This document shows, piece by piece, positions 27,179-36,259 of a stretch of 64,000 nucleotides of DNA. The stretch lies in contig CAJTTT010000002.1 in NCBI GenBank assembly GCA_910579285.1, positions 124,001 to 188,000 on the forward strand, in the 5' to 3' direction. The notes beneath the pieces are model-generated. The model was not told the DNA's origin, did not search any database, and saw nothing but the letters and a program-made list of their open reading frames with translations. The first letter of the stretch is position 1; each line of letters starts with the position of its first letter. The translations under genes were made by a program, and so were the position numbers. The DNA comes from an uncultured Lachnospiraceae bacterium. GTDB taxonomy: Bacteria > Bacillota > Clostridia > Lachnospirales > Lachnospiraceae.

Positions 27179-27544
27179 CTATATACCCAGGGCCTGCAAT
27201 GAGTGCTCGCTTATAAAAGCAAGTAACATGTCCAAAGACAAATAACCTCTGAACAACTCCCTCAACTCGTCTGTCGTCCTGCCTTCCCGCAGAGCAATAC
27301 ATTTCTCCTCCCGGCTGTTCGTCTTTACTTCAAAAAAGTCCGAATAATCATGGAGAAATGCTCTCGTTCTCTCCTTCGAGACAATCAAAACAGCCTCCTC
27401 ATTCTTTGCGTTCAAAGTTTCTATCACAATTGCACCGTAATCGTTCAGCTGTCTGTACGTCACTTCCCGGTTATTCTCATCCTTATCAACCAGCTCAATC
27501 AATGCATTTGCCACCAAATCTTCTATCCCGATCCTGATACTCAT
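27179..27544 (-). CDS. Small protein of unknown function next to HD protein
   Basis: The 121-residue product is acidic, without signal peptide or membrane segment, and predicted mostly helical with a central beta part. I do not recognise its family. It lies 79 bp downstream of the HD-domain gene on the same strand and in the same AT-rich island, which suggests a two-gene unit. I chose the ATG at 27544 (GAGGTGG upstream) over 27556. Its small size, acidity and pairing could fit a regulator, an inhibitor or a partner subunit of the HD enzyme, but nothing in the sequence shows which. Confidence 0.7.
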   Translation of the reverse strand: MSIRIGIEDLVANALIELVDKDENNREVTYRQLNDYGAIVIETLNAKNEEAVLIVSKERTRAFLHDYSDFFEVKTNSREEKCIALREGRTTDELRELFRGYLSLDMLLAFISEHSLQALGI

Positions 27545-27623
27545 ATCCCACCTCATATTTTACATGCTATTTAATATTATATCCAATTTCATTTTCCTGT
27601 ATATTGGCAAAAATAACTAAACT

Positions 27624-29291
27624 TTATGTCCCTTTATTATTTGCGATATTAGCAAGTCCCGCAGCCAGCGCTTCTGCGTCAATTATGCCTTTCGCATCTT
27701 CCTCCTCTTTCCGCCTGTAAAACAAATAGAAAAACTTATCTTTTTCTGTCTTCTCCGCACTCATCGTGTTGACAATCTTTCCAAACATATCAACATGACT
27801 TCTGTCTGGAAACAGAATCGGAAGCTGTGCAAACTCTTCTTTCATAAAGCCGCTGTTAAACTGATCCGCATTTAAGATCAGAAGGTCAAAATCTACCCCG
27901 CTTCTGTCCGCGATCTCTTTCATACATTCCAGCACCTTTAAATGTGCTCTTACCGTTTTCAAGTGACTGGTAACCTCTCTCTTATTTTCACCTGTCTTTA
28001 ATTCGTCCTCCGCCTTTTTAATCTCATTTTTGCAGGCATCTATCGTTGAATCATCAATCGCATCCTTACCCGTTACATTGAGAACATACTGTGACAGATC
28101 ATTAATTTCCTTCTCAATGTAATTCATAATATCACTGTTTTCTCCGACTCTGCGATAAAACAGACTTCGGTACTCCGCCTCCGACTTCCATACTGGATGT
28201 CTGCGCCTCTGTCTATTAAAATACTCTTTTGTCGTATCATCCGGGCATACATTTTTCATCAGATAGATCAGGTCGTCATCTGCCAGCAATGAAATATGTG
28301 TATGCTCGTCCAGCTGGCTTCCCTCCTCCGTCAGCGTGTCATATGAGAACAATCCGCGGGCCGCCTTTGAGAAATAGCGGTTAACCTGTCCTATCGCATG
28401 TTTCAATATGTATCCTTCATACTGTACCACAGGATGATTCTGAATCCAATGCCTCTCGGCATCGTGCGCAAAAACGACATTCTGAATCACACTGAGGGCC
28501 GATTTGTGAAAAACCAGTTTCCACGCGTCATTATCATCATCTTTCCACAGGCAGATTGCACCCAGCAATCTGACATAATCGATCTGCACGGTATCAAACC
28601 CCGTTATATACGCATCGCGGATCAGATAGTCCAGTTTGTCCACATCGATAACATCTGCATTCAGCAGCCGTATTAAGCAGTTCCAGATATCCTGATCCTG
28701 ACTCAGATCACTGTAACAATATCCAGTGATGCACCTTGCAAAGAAAGAACGCTCTTCGGAAGTCGCAAACAACATCGAAAACTTCTTCAAAGCAACAATT
28801 GCACTCATAATCTCATGTGGCTTTGCCGGTTCAAATCCTTCCTTTTTGTTTCTGACATCATGTTCAAAGCAAGGATCCTCTACCACCTCTATCAACATAT
28901 TATGGAGATCGCTATATCGTTCTTCCTTTTCCTCCTGCAAATTTAGAAAGTAATTCTCTCCTGTATGGGAAAATGGCGCATGCCCCACATCATGGAGCAG
29001 ACATGCCAGCAAAAATATTTTACCGTATCTATCCAGATTTCCCAGAGATTTCATTTCCGTCTGCTGTTTAATAGATTTACATACAGCCTCATAGGCAATT
29101 TTTCCCAGATGATACACCCCTAATGAATGAATAAACCGATTATGCACTGCCGCTGAATAGAGCGGTGCATAGCTGGTCTGCACAATATTACGCAGACGTT
29201 GAAACGTCGGTGTATCAACGACGTTGTGAACAATCGACTCCTCAATCGTAATGTAGCCGTATATAGGATCTTTTAAACTCTTTTCCGCCAT
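27624..29291 (-). CDS. HD-domain phosphohydrolase, SAMHD1/dGTPase-like
   Basis: The 555-residue protein has the HD-superfamily metal site: RFIHSLGVYHLG with His55, LLHDVGHAPFSH with His100-Asp101 and following histidines, and a later NADVIDVDKLDYLIRD aspartate block near residue 213. This arrangement is that of the SAMHD1/dGTP triphosphohydrolase group, cytoplasmic enzymes that cleave dNTPs; several act in phage defence. A coiled-coil-prone region (about 380-460) lies in the C-terminal half. GAGGT is eight bases before the ATG, and a strong promoter is upstream. Base composition is lower in GC than the flanking genes, consistent with horizontal transfer. Substrate is inferred from family only. 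Confidence 0.85.
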   Translation of the reverse strand: MAEKSLKDPIYGYITIEESIVHNVVDTPTFQRLRNIVQTSYAPLYSAAVHNRFIHSLGVYHLGKIAYEAVCKSIKQQTEMKSLGNLDRYGKIFLLACLLHDVGHAPFSHTGENYFLNLQEEKEERYSDLHNMLIEVVEDPCFEHDVRNKKEGFEPAKPHEIMSAIVALKKFSMLFATSEERSFFARCITGYCYSDLSQDQDIWNCLIRLLNADVIDVDKLDYLIRDAYITGFDTVQIDYVRLLGAICLWKDDDNDAWKLVFHKSALSVIQNVVFAHDAERHWIQNHPVVQYEGYILKHAIGQVNRYFSKAARGLFSYDTLTEEGSQLDEHTHISLLADDDLIYLMKNVCPDDTTKEYFNRQRRRHPVWKSEAEYRSLFYRRVGENSDIMNYIEKEINDLSQYVLNVTGKDAIDDSTIDACKNEIKKAEDELKTGENKREVTSHLKTVRAHLKVLECMKEIADRSGVDFDLLILNADQFNSGFMKEEFAQLPILFPDRSHVDMFGKIVNTMSAEKTEKDKFFYLFYRRKEEEDAKGIIDAEALAAGLANIANNKGT

Positions 29292-29324
29292 ATATCAACA
29301 TACCTCTACATTTTCATACCATAT

Positions 29325-29353
29325 ATTGTACTATACATGTAGATTCCATGCAA
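29325..29353 (-). promoter_or_regulatory. Promoter of the HD-domain gene
   Basis: On the minus strand TTGCAT (29348-29353) and TACAAT (29325-29330) are 17 bases apart. The predicted start point lies about 27 bases before the ATG at 29291. Confidence 0.65.
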
Positions 29354-29409
29354 CAGTTACTGAAAAAACTCCACTTCTGTACATTGTATTATATTAAATT
29401 TCTTTTCTA

Positions 29410-29484
29410 TTTGTAGTTTCTCAATTACAACCTCTCGTTGTGTGTTAGCATTTATGACAACAATTCTGTCAATGCTGATGGAGG
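29410..29484. promoter_or_regulatory. Cluster of short inverted repeats upstream of XRE gene
   Basis: Three dyads lie in the 212-bp divergent gap before the regulator gene: TTGTA/TACAA with a 10-base centre, ACAAC/GTTGT with a 5-base centre, and TGACA/TGTCA with a 7-base centre. They are short, but clustered dyads beside an XRE gene are typical operators. A clear promoter for the XRE gene was not found. Confidence 0.35.
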
Positions 29485-29503
29485 AAAGGAATTTGACCGG
29501 TAA

Positions 29504-29848
29504 ATGAAAGATCTGCACATCATTATCCGTGGACTGCGGGAAGACCATGATCTCAAACAGAAAACTGTCGCCGAGTACCTGGGCGTATCCCAGCAGACCT
29601 ACTCAAATTACGAAAACGGCCGCCGCGATATTCCGCTTTGGGCCGTTTTAAAGCTTTCCCAATATTATAAAGTCAGCACTGACTATCTCCTCGGCTCAGA
29701 CAGCAGCTATCTGGGCAGCCCGAATCTGAGCCGGAAATATCTTGGCGACATTACCATGCACGATGTACTTTTCCGCATCCAGAAACTGGACTCTGGTAAG
29801 CGCCGCGAACTGCTGCGTTATATCAGGTTTCTCGGGGAGGAAGAGTGA
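29504..29848 (+). CDS. XRE-family helix-turn-helix regulator
   Basis: The 114-residue protein has an N-terminal HTH_3 domain (about residues 5-65): LREDHDLKQKTVAEYLGVS, QQTYSNYENGRRDIP and STDYLLG are the hallmark blocks. A C-terminal helical part of about 45 residues ends in a basic helix and an acidic tail and may serve dimerisation. A TAA directly precedes the ATG, so the start is fixed on the 5' side, although the AAAGGA site is far (about 13 bases). It is divergent from the HD gene and could regulate it; phage-like and defence-like units often carry such regulators. Confidence 0.9.
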   Translation: MKDLHIIIRGLREDHDLKQKTVAEYLGVSQQTYSNYENGRRDIPLWAVLKLSQYYKVSTDYLLGSDSSYLGSPNLSRKYLGDITMHDVLFRIQKLDSGKRRELLRYIRFLGEEE

Positions 29849-29851
29849 GCA

Positions 29852-30781
29852 TCAGCGCGTTTCCTCTTCATGCAGCAACTGCTCTCCCGTCTCCAGATCT
29901 TTTTCCCCCACGATCGCCGCTGTCTGCGGAAGCGTCATCTGCTGCAGACTCCGGCATCCTTCAAAGGCGTTTGTGCCGACAGAAGTCAGCTCACTGTCCG
30001 CCGCATCCCTGATCTGCACAGCCTCCAGCATGACATCCCCCTTAAAGGCACAATCTCCGATGACTGCCACCGATTTTGGCAGAGAAATCTGTGTCATGGC
30101 CGTGCATTCCTCAAATGCGCCGGCGCCGATCTCCTTCACTGTGGAGGGCAGGTATACGCCCTTCAATCCAGTACATCCCTCAAAGCACCCTTCCGCAAGC
30201 GTTGTCACCCCGGCAGGCAGTTTCACATAAGTGATATGCGTATTGCCCCCGAAGACATCCGCCGCGACAGTGACATATTTTTCTCCTTCTTCCGGCTGTC
30301 TCAGCTCCACATTCCCCTCAAACTTCACAACGTCCGCTTTTGCTTTCTCATCCGTATCTGCCTCTTTCCATCTGACAGTCTTAAGAATGCCGTCTTCCAC
30401 TTCATAGACATACTGCAGGGAAACGTTCGCGTCATAAGTCACTCTCATGCCGGTGCTGTCCGTAAAACTGACAATCCGGCTCACATAGCCGCCTGTATCG
30501 GCAGTCCCCGTCTCATCCGCCTTCGTCTCCGCAGCAGTCCCATCCGCTTTTGTATCCACCGCAGTCTCGCCTGCTTTTTCCTCAGCGGCGGTCCCGGCTG
30601 CTTCCTCCTCCGCGCTCTTTTCGAAAGCTGCCTCCGCTGCCGGGTCAGTCTTCTGCGCCGCAGGGGTTTCCTGTGCTTTCTCAGGCGCCGTCTCCCCCGG
30701 CTCCGCCGCCAAAATCATGCTGTTTCCGCCTATTGCCAGGCCAAGCGTTAACAATAAAGCTGCTGCACTCCTTCTCTTCAT
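29852..30781 (-). CDS. Exported BspA-like leucine-rich-repeat protein, short
   Basis: The 309-residue protein has a Sec signal peptide (basic MKRR, hydrophobic core, AAE cleavage region near residue 26), an Ala/Glu/Thr-rich spacer (about 28-95), and about four BspA-like repeats (LRR_5 type) such as TTLAEGCFEGCTGLKGVYLP and VKEIGAGAFEECTAMTQISL. It ends in a charged tail with no LPXTG or other anchor. Both the domain order and the ADTDEK-like segment parallel the N-terminal quarter of the 1735-residue neighbour, so it looks like a shortened duplicate. The two are 73 bp apart in the same direction. BspA-like proteins are secreted or surface adhesins. Confidence 0.82.
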   Translation of the reverse strand: MKRRSAAALLLTLGLAIGGNSMILAAEPGETAPEKAQETPAAQKTDPAAEAAFEKSAEEEAAGTAAEEKAGETAVDTKADGTAAETKADETGTADTGGYVSRIVSFTDSTGMRVTYDANVSLQYVYEVEDGILKTVRWKEADTDEKAKADVVKFEGNVELRQPEEGEKYVTVAADVFGGNTHITYVKLPAGVTTLAEGCFEGCTGLKGVYLPSTVKEIGAGAFEECTAMTQISLPKSVAVIGDCAFKGDVMLEAVQIRDAADSELTSVGTNAFEGCRSLQQMTLPQTAAIVGEKDLETGEQLLHEEETR

Positions 30782-30824
30782 CGCTTCACACTCCTCTCCT
30801 CATCCCTGTTCCTCAGGGAATACA

Positions 30825-30846
30825 CGGCGGCCTAAACCGGCCGCCG
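30825..30846. terminator. GC-rich hairpin between the two BspA-like genes
   Basis: CGGCGGCC (30825-30832) and GGCCGCCG (30839-30846) form an eight-base perfect stem around a six-base loop, eight bases after the stop of the large gene on the minus strand. No T-run follows, so it may attenuate rather than end transcription into the short paralogue. Confidence 0.4.
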
Positions 30847-30853
30847 CATCGCG

Positions 30854-33800
30854 CTACTTGTTAATCTTTACACTCATATTGATCGGTGTACCGGCAGTAT
30901 TTGTTCCCTGCCCTTCAAATTGGATATACATGGTAATCCTGTTCGTGCTGTTGCATCCGTAAGACACCCCATTTTTCAGTTTCAGAGTCACTTTTAATGA
31001 GCCGTCCTTTTCAGAAGTCACTCCCTGAATGTCAAAAGAATCCCGCGCCTTCTCATCCTTTTCTCCGAATGCAATGCTCTTGATTGTGCCAATGCTGTTC
31101 ACATCCGCTTTCTTTACCGTGAACTCTGCTTCGTATGTCTTATTGGATAAGAACAGATCTACTGCCGTTTCGTCCGTTGTCACTTTCGGCAGGACTTCCG
31201 CGGTATTGATCTTAACCGCACCCGGCACATAAATGCCGCCTCCGGCCGCTCCCGGGAAATTATAGCCTGTTGTTTTAATCCATACCCGCAGTGCATAACT
31301 CTTTCTGTTTTCCAGCTCCTGCCCCTCTACGGGAACCACATAAAATGATTTTCCATCCTCCGCGATTACTGCCGTAAACTGTTTACTGATTCTGTCGGGA
31401 TCATCATAGCTCCCCTGTACATTGTCGCTTGCATCCAACAGTCTGACTTCCTTCACCGTATCCTTCAGATTTGTAAACACAGGCGTATACTGGATACCGT
31501 TATTCTGCACTGCGTCTCTGTTCAACAGATTGATTTTTCCCTTGGCTCCCAGTCTTACCTTAATGTCTCCGGAATAAATCCTGATGGAAAAAGTAACTGG
31601 TCTTGCCGTCTGAATCGTATTGCTTGCATTCTTATAGGTCGGTGTCATTTTGAGAGAATATGTCTTTACCGGCATATCCTTTTGCAGAGAAATCCTTATT
31701 TTACCCTCTGCAGCTTTCTCGCCTTCCACCCATTCAAATTTGAAATACTCCTTCGGATTTTCAAACCCCTTTGTGGCAAATTCGATGCTGTTAAAGGTGG
31801 CCTCCTCGTCAAAGGCATAGTATTCCGGGTTTAACTGCTTCGCCGGCTCCGCCGCAGGCGCAGGATCTCCGCCCGGCTGGTCTGTCCCTTCTGACCCTCC
31901 TGGAGTTTCCGGCTGACCTGATCCGTCTGACCCGCCTGGAGTTTCCGGCTGGCCTGATCCGTCTGACCCGCCCGGATTCTCCGGCTGGCCTGGTTCTTCC
32001 GGCTCCACAGGACTTTCCAGATATTTCGGCGCATCGGGAAGGTTCTTTGCTGTAACGGTCATCTCTGAGGTTTCTATATATTTGACCTTATCATCCTCTT
32101 TTGTCCATGCCTGAAGGTTAAAGGCATTTGTCCCCCTAAGTGTGACCGTCGGCGTCGTTCTGACCACCCTCACCGTCAAAGTAATTCTATTCTCTTTGTT
32201 GTTTGCATCCACATAAGTGTACAGATATTTATAGCTTCCCGCCGGGACATCCTTCGCATCCGCAATATTTGCAAAGGATACGGTACCGTCTCCATTCTTA
32301 CATGTCACACGAAGTTTTTTATAGATCTCCGCATTTTTCGCGGTCGGCTGTCCTACAAACTCCTGTTCTCCTTCAATCCGCGTATCATACTGGTTTGAAA
32401 CCAGCTTAAGCTCCTCCGCTTTTTCCGGATAATTGGCATTCAAGGTGATTGTTGTCTTCTGCAGTTTAAGTTTTGCCGGATTGTTATCCGTTTTAACGTC
32501 ATAATTATAGGTAAATGACTTTCCTGCCGCCCACTTCGCGTTGGTCAGTATCATGGAAAGCCTTCCCCTTCCGGGATTGGGATCAACGGTTACCTGGATG
32601 CCGACAACGCTCTGTTCCACACCGTCAACCTTTTCGGTTACCTCCACAAGCTTTGCACTGGCCGCGTCACAGGTGCTCTGCATGCCTCTGTCCAGCTTAA
32701 AATCAGCATCCCACAAAATCGGTTTTTTCGTCTTTTTGTCCAGAAGCCTTAAATTCACTGTCTGCGTTTCCTTACATCTGGTCCAGAAAGTATCCGACGT
32801 CCTGTCCAGCGCATAGGTGGGCGCCGTCGTCTGCGTGGGAATTGTGATCTTATATTTTTTCGTTGCCTTCTCTTTATAATCCTTAAAGCTGAGTACCAGA
32901 TAACCGCTCACAACCGGCCTGTTAGACTTGTTGCACAGCAAATCGGCGCGCTTCTGTTTAATGACTCCCGTGCTTTCATCAATGCCAAAGTTTTCTATAA
33001 ACTTTACATCGTCCTCATAATTCCTGTCTCCGGCCTTCGACAGCGGCTCCAGTTCAAACTTCACTACCTGATCATCCTTGCCCAGTTTATTTATGACAGG
33101 TATAAACTCTATGTCGCTGTGGGCATAAAACAGGTTCAGCTTCTCCTGCTTTCTGTCAAAGGACACTGTCGGATTCGGAAGCGAACTCTTTACGGTAATC
33201 GTCAGAGGAACCTGATAGGGGAACCCCTCCACTTTCGTCTGGACAAGAACCTTATAGGTAGTCTCTTTCAGCCCATCTCTGGCTTCTACATTGTATACGG
33301 AAACAGCGTCTGTACTTTTCTTCGAATTATACGTTAACTTGAAATCACCGTAATCTGTTTTGGTGGCGGCATCGAGGATCTTCACATCCGTCTTATCGGC
33401 CGCCTTGTTGTACGCGCTGATAATTCCAAGCTCTGTTGCGCCCAGTATCTGGTTGGGATTCACCGTAATCTTAGAAGCCGTCAGCCGTGGTGTGTAAGTT
33501 TGGGCGCTGACAACAAATTTCTGTGTCACCTTCGTCTTGTCGGCATTTGTCGCCGTCACGGTAATAGTTGCTTCCCCATCTGCCTTTACAGGCACGGTAA
33601 CCGTATTTTTGCCGTTTCCCGCCGGCGTAGATGTCTTGGCCAGCTTTGCCACGCTCTGGTCGCTGGTCGTCCAGGTAAATGCCGTCTCCATCTCCCCGTC
33701 GTCATCTTCCGAGGAAAATGCAACCGCATTGATCTCAAAAGTATAGGGTCTGGTCAGCTTTTCTGTCGCAATGGAAATGTTTCTTTCTTCCTGATCAAGC

Positions 33801-36061
33801 TTAAAGTAGCTGTCCAGGCCATCCTCCTCCACCCGCATACTGATATGGTTGATACCGCTCTTTTCCACAACGATCGTCACAAACTTGGATACCACTTTGT
33901 TTGTCCCGTTTTCCCTGGCTGTGGTTGTCACGGAAGCCATAACAGAGGCCGTGCCTTCCTTCAGCGCCTTAACCGTGCCGTCGCTGAACACATCAACTAC
34001 CCCGCGTTCTGAGTTCGGCGTCACAATATAGGTAACCTTGGACGCCGGAATCCTGCCCACGGAGCCAGTCTTGCTGTTCGTCAGATAGAACTTGGCCGAC
34101 TGGCCCACCTTCAAATATCCTGTATTCTCCTTCGCATCATAGTCAGCCTCTGCGGACAGCCTGCCCTCTATGGTCGTCTCATCGCCGTCCACCGTCACCA
34201 CTTCCCCGTTGGATTTGAACTCTGCAGTGATGGTGGCGCCGCCCACCGGCATATTGAACATATAGAAGCCGTCCTTATAGGATGCCGCCTCCCCGTTACA
34301 CTTGACGGAGCCTTTCACGAGCTCTGCCTGTATTCCATTATATTTAAATATGATATAGCAGGGCGTTCCCGCCGTAACACCTTTTTCCTTGCCTGCTCCG
34401 TTTTCAATGGTGTTGATATCTTTGGCAGAATCTTTTGATGTCGACACGATCATCGTAATCTTTGTTGCCGTATCTGTTCCGTAGCCGGTCAGCAGACCCC
34501 GGTATGTATAATATTTCTCAGCAGAATCATCCTTGGCGATAAAAGGGATGCTGGCATCGTCCGCATACGTTTTTGCCATCGATTGTTTTTTTCCTACAAT
34601 GCACATGCCGTCCGCCTTGTTCTCGTTTGGCAGCGCATTCGCCTCCAGCATTGTCCGCCCGCTGTCTACTTCCACTCTCCGAAGTTCCGAACAGCCGCCG
34701 AAAGCATTGCTGCAGACTTTCTGAACCTGCTCCGGCAGAAACACACTGCTCAGTCCGGTACAGTTGAGGAAAGCAGAACCTGCTATTTCGGTAGTCAAAT
34801 CATTTCTTGCATTGCCGAAAGTAATCCGTTGTAAACCGCTGCAGTTCGCAAACGCTTCCACTGAAATTACTGTCAGGGCACTTGACAGCGTCACTTCCCT
34901 GATACCCGTACATCCCTTGTAGGCGCCCTCTCCGAGAGAAGTGATTTTATCCCGGCTCATATCGACCACGGAAAGATTCGTACAGTTTTCAAATGCGCTC
35001 TTTCCGATGGTCGTAAGGCTTACTGGCAGATTATAGCTGTCATCCGAACAGAAAAACTCCAGGGAGGAACAGCCGTAAAACGCACTCTCCCCGATTGTCT
35101 GCAGCTTCGAATATTCTGCACTCCTCATGTGCAGCATGAACAGTCTGGCGTCACCGTTAAACGCACTCTCTCCGATGGAAGTGACACTGTTTGGCAGCGC
35201 CATCTGCGTAAGCGATGTACATCCCTTAAACGCGCGGTCACCGACCGTGGCCAGTCTGGAAGGTATGGATACGCCCTTCAGCGCTGTACAGTCCTCAAAC
35301 GCGCCTGCTCCCAGAGTCTCCACCGTCTTCGGAAGCATAACATAGGTAATTTTTGTTTTGCTCTGAAACGCATTCTCACCCACCGCTTTGATCGTCTTTT
35401 CGCGCAGATCCACAACGCCTTCCACGCTGTCGTCGATCCCGGTCAGCACCCCGTCGTCAGTGATGGTAACCTTTTCTGCATTCTCCTCCGCCGCATTGGC
35501 ATCAAAAGTAATGCGCAGTCCGGCGTCATCGGTGAAAGACATCATCCTGACTTCACCTGTCTTCTCCTCCGCCGCTTCCTCCGGCTCTTCTATCTCATCC
35601 ACATCGTTCTCGGAAACAGTGGGATCCTGTACGTCCTCCACAGGTTCCTCATCCTGCTCTGCGTCCTCTTCATCCTCCGTGGGTGTCTGGTCTTCGCTCT
35701 GTTCCCCGTCAGAAGACTGGTCATCTCCCTGCCCGTCATCTGCGCCGGGTACAGAAGGATCGTTTTCATCAGATTCATCCGGGGTCTCCGGGATTTCCTC
35801 CTCAGAGGGCTTCTCCTCCCCGGCGGAAGGGTTCTCCCCCTCCGCAGAAGGATCCTTCTCCTCATCAGACGAATCTTCCGTACCGTCCGAGGCATCCTCC
35901 TCCTCTGAACGCTCTTCTCTATTCTCAGTATCCGCCGTCTCTTCCTGGGACGCCAAAACAGGCATGTCCGATCCCTGCTCCGCCGCAAGAACCGTCATGC
36001 CGTTTCCGCTTACCACAAGACTAAGCGCCAACAATAGTGCCAATACTCTCCTCTTTCTCAT
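30854..36061 (-). CDS. Large exported BspA-like leucine-rich-repeat surface protein
   Basis: The 1735-residue protein has a Sec signal peptide (residues 1-27), an extremely acidic Asp/Glu/Ser/Pro-rich spacer (about 28-190) containing TVSENDV, about ten BspA-like leucine-rich repeats (about 200-490), and then many predicted Ig-like or Big-like beta domains. A Pro/Gly-rich linker with PETPGGSDGSGQ repeats lies near residues 1355-1400. No LPXTG, SLH or choline-binding anchor is visible at the C-terminus, so attachment is unknown; it may be secreted or held by another module. Role is probably adhesion to host or matrix. A strong promoter lies upstream and the start has AAAGGTGG before it. Confidence 0.88.
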   Translation of the reverse strand: MRKRRVLALLLALSLVVSGNGMTVLAAEQGSDMPVLASQEETADTENREERSEEEDASDGTEDSSDEEKDPSAEGENPSAGEEKPSEEEIPETPDESDENDPSVPGADDGQGDDQSSDGEQSEDQTPTEDEEDAEQDEEPVEDVQDPTVSENDVDEIEEPEEAAEEKTGEVRMMSFTDDAGLRITFDANAAEENAEKVTITDDGVLTGIDDSVEGVVDLREKTIKAVGENAFQSKTKITYVMLPKTVETLGAGAFEDCTALKGVSIPSRLATVGDRAFKGCTSLTQMALPNSVTSIGESAFNGDARLFMLHMRSAEYSKLQTIGESAFYGCSSLEFFCSDDSYNLPVSLTTIGKSAFENCTNLSVVDMSRDKITSLGEGAYKGCTGIREVTLSSALTVISVEAFANCSGLQRITFGNARNDLTTEIAGSAFLNCTGLSSVFLPEQVQKVCSNAFGGCSELRRVEVDSGRTMLEANALPNENKADGMCIVGKKQSMAKTYADDASIPFIAKDDSAEKYYTYRGLLTGYGTDTATKITMIVSTSKDSAKDINTIENGAGKEKGVTAGTPCYIIFKYNGIQAELVKGSVKCNGEAASYKDGFYMFNMPVGGATITAEFKSNGEVVTVDGDETTIEGRLSAEADYDAKENTGYLKVGQSAKFYLTNSKTGSVGRIPASKVTYIVTPNSERGVVDVFSDGTVKALKEGTASVMASVTTTARENGTNKVVSKFVTIVVEKSGINHISMRVEEDGLDSYFKLDQEERNISIATEKLTRPYTFEINAVAFSSEDDDGEMETAFTWTTSDQSVAKLAKTSTPAGNGKNTVTVPVKADGEATITVTATNADKTKVTQKFVVSAQTYTPRLTASKITVNPNQILGATELGIISAYNKAADKTDVKILDAATKTDYGDFKLTYNSKKSTDAVSVYNVEARDGLKETTYKVLVQTKVEGFPYQVPLTITVKSSLPNPTVSFDRKQEKLNLFYAHSDIEFIPVINKLGKDDQVVKFELEPLSKAGDRNYEDDVKFIENFGIDESTGVIKQKRADLLCNKSNRPVVSGYLVLSFKDYKEKATKKYKITIPTQTTAPTYALDRTSDTFWTRCKETQTVNLRLLDKKTKKPILWDADFKLDRGMQSTCDAASAKLVEVTEKVDGVEQSVVGIQVTVDPNPGRGRLSMILTNAKWAAGKSFTYNYDVKTDNNPAKLKLQKTTITLNANYPEKAEELKLVSNQYDTRIEGEQEFVGQPTAKNAEIYKKLRVTCKNGDGTVSFANIADAKDVPAGSYKYLYTYVDANNKENRITLTVRVVRTTPTVTLRGTNAFNLQAWTKEDDKVKYIETSEMTVTAKNLPDAPKYLESPVEPEEPGQPENPGGSDGSGQPETPGGSDGSGQPETPGGSEGTDQPGGDPAPAAEPAKQLNPEYYAFDEEATFNSIEFATKGFENPKEYFKFEWVEGEKAAEGKIRISLQKDMPVKTYSLKMTPTYKNASNTIQTARPVTFSIRIYSGDIKVRLGAKGKINLLNRDAVQNNGIQYTPVFTNLKDTVKEVRLLDASDNVQGSYDDPDRISKQFTAVIAEDGKSFYVVPVEGQELENRKSYALRVWIKTTGYNFPGAAGGGIYVPGAVKINTAEVLPKVTTDETAVDLFLSNKTYEAEFTVKKADVNSIGTIKSIAFGEKDEKARDSFDIQGVTSEKDGSLKVTLKLKNGVSYGCNSTNRITMYIQFEGQGTNTAGTPINMSVKINK
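31868..31995 (-). repeat. In-frame PETPGGSDGSGQ linker repeats
   Basis: Three near-identical 12-residue units (36 bp each) of Pro/Gly/Ser/Asp form a flexible linker within the large BspA-like protein. Such repeats can change in number by recombination. Confidence 0.7.
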
Positions 36062-36171
36062 TACTTTCCACCTTTTCCCATGCGTACATTACCTGTTTCT
36101 GCCGTATTTCTAATTGTTCTCTGCACAGTGAGTTGCATAATATTTTATTATGTCACCCTATGATGGTTTTG

Positions 36172-36200
36172 ATTATAACATCTGTAATTGTATTATGCAA
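36172..36200 (-). promoter_or_regulatory. Strong sigma-A-like promoter of the 1735-residue surface protein gene
   Basis: On the minus strand TTGCAT (36195-36200) and a perfect TATAAT (36172-36177) are 17 bases apart. The leader would be about 100 bases. The rest of this 198-bp gap shows no other clear signal. Confidence 0.75.
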
Positions 36201-36259
36201 GAGGAAAATCCACTACATCTTGTGTATTTAAGAAAATCTTAAGCTTCTTTCCGCCTCCT

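Noticed and set aside
29357..29548. 63-residue minus-strand open frame between HD and XRE genes
   Set aside because: It overlaps the XRE start and the HD promoter, has no ribosome site, and its codons look like noise in an AT-rich gap.
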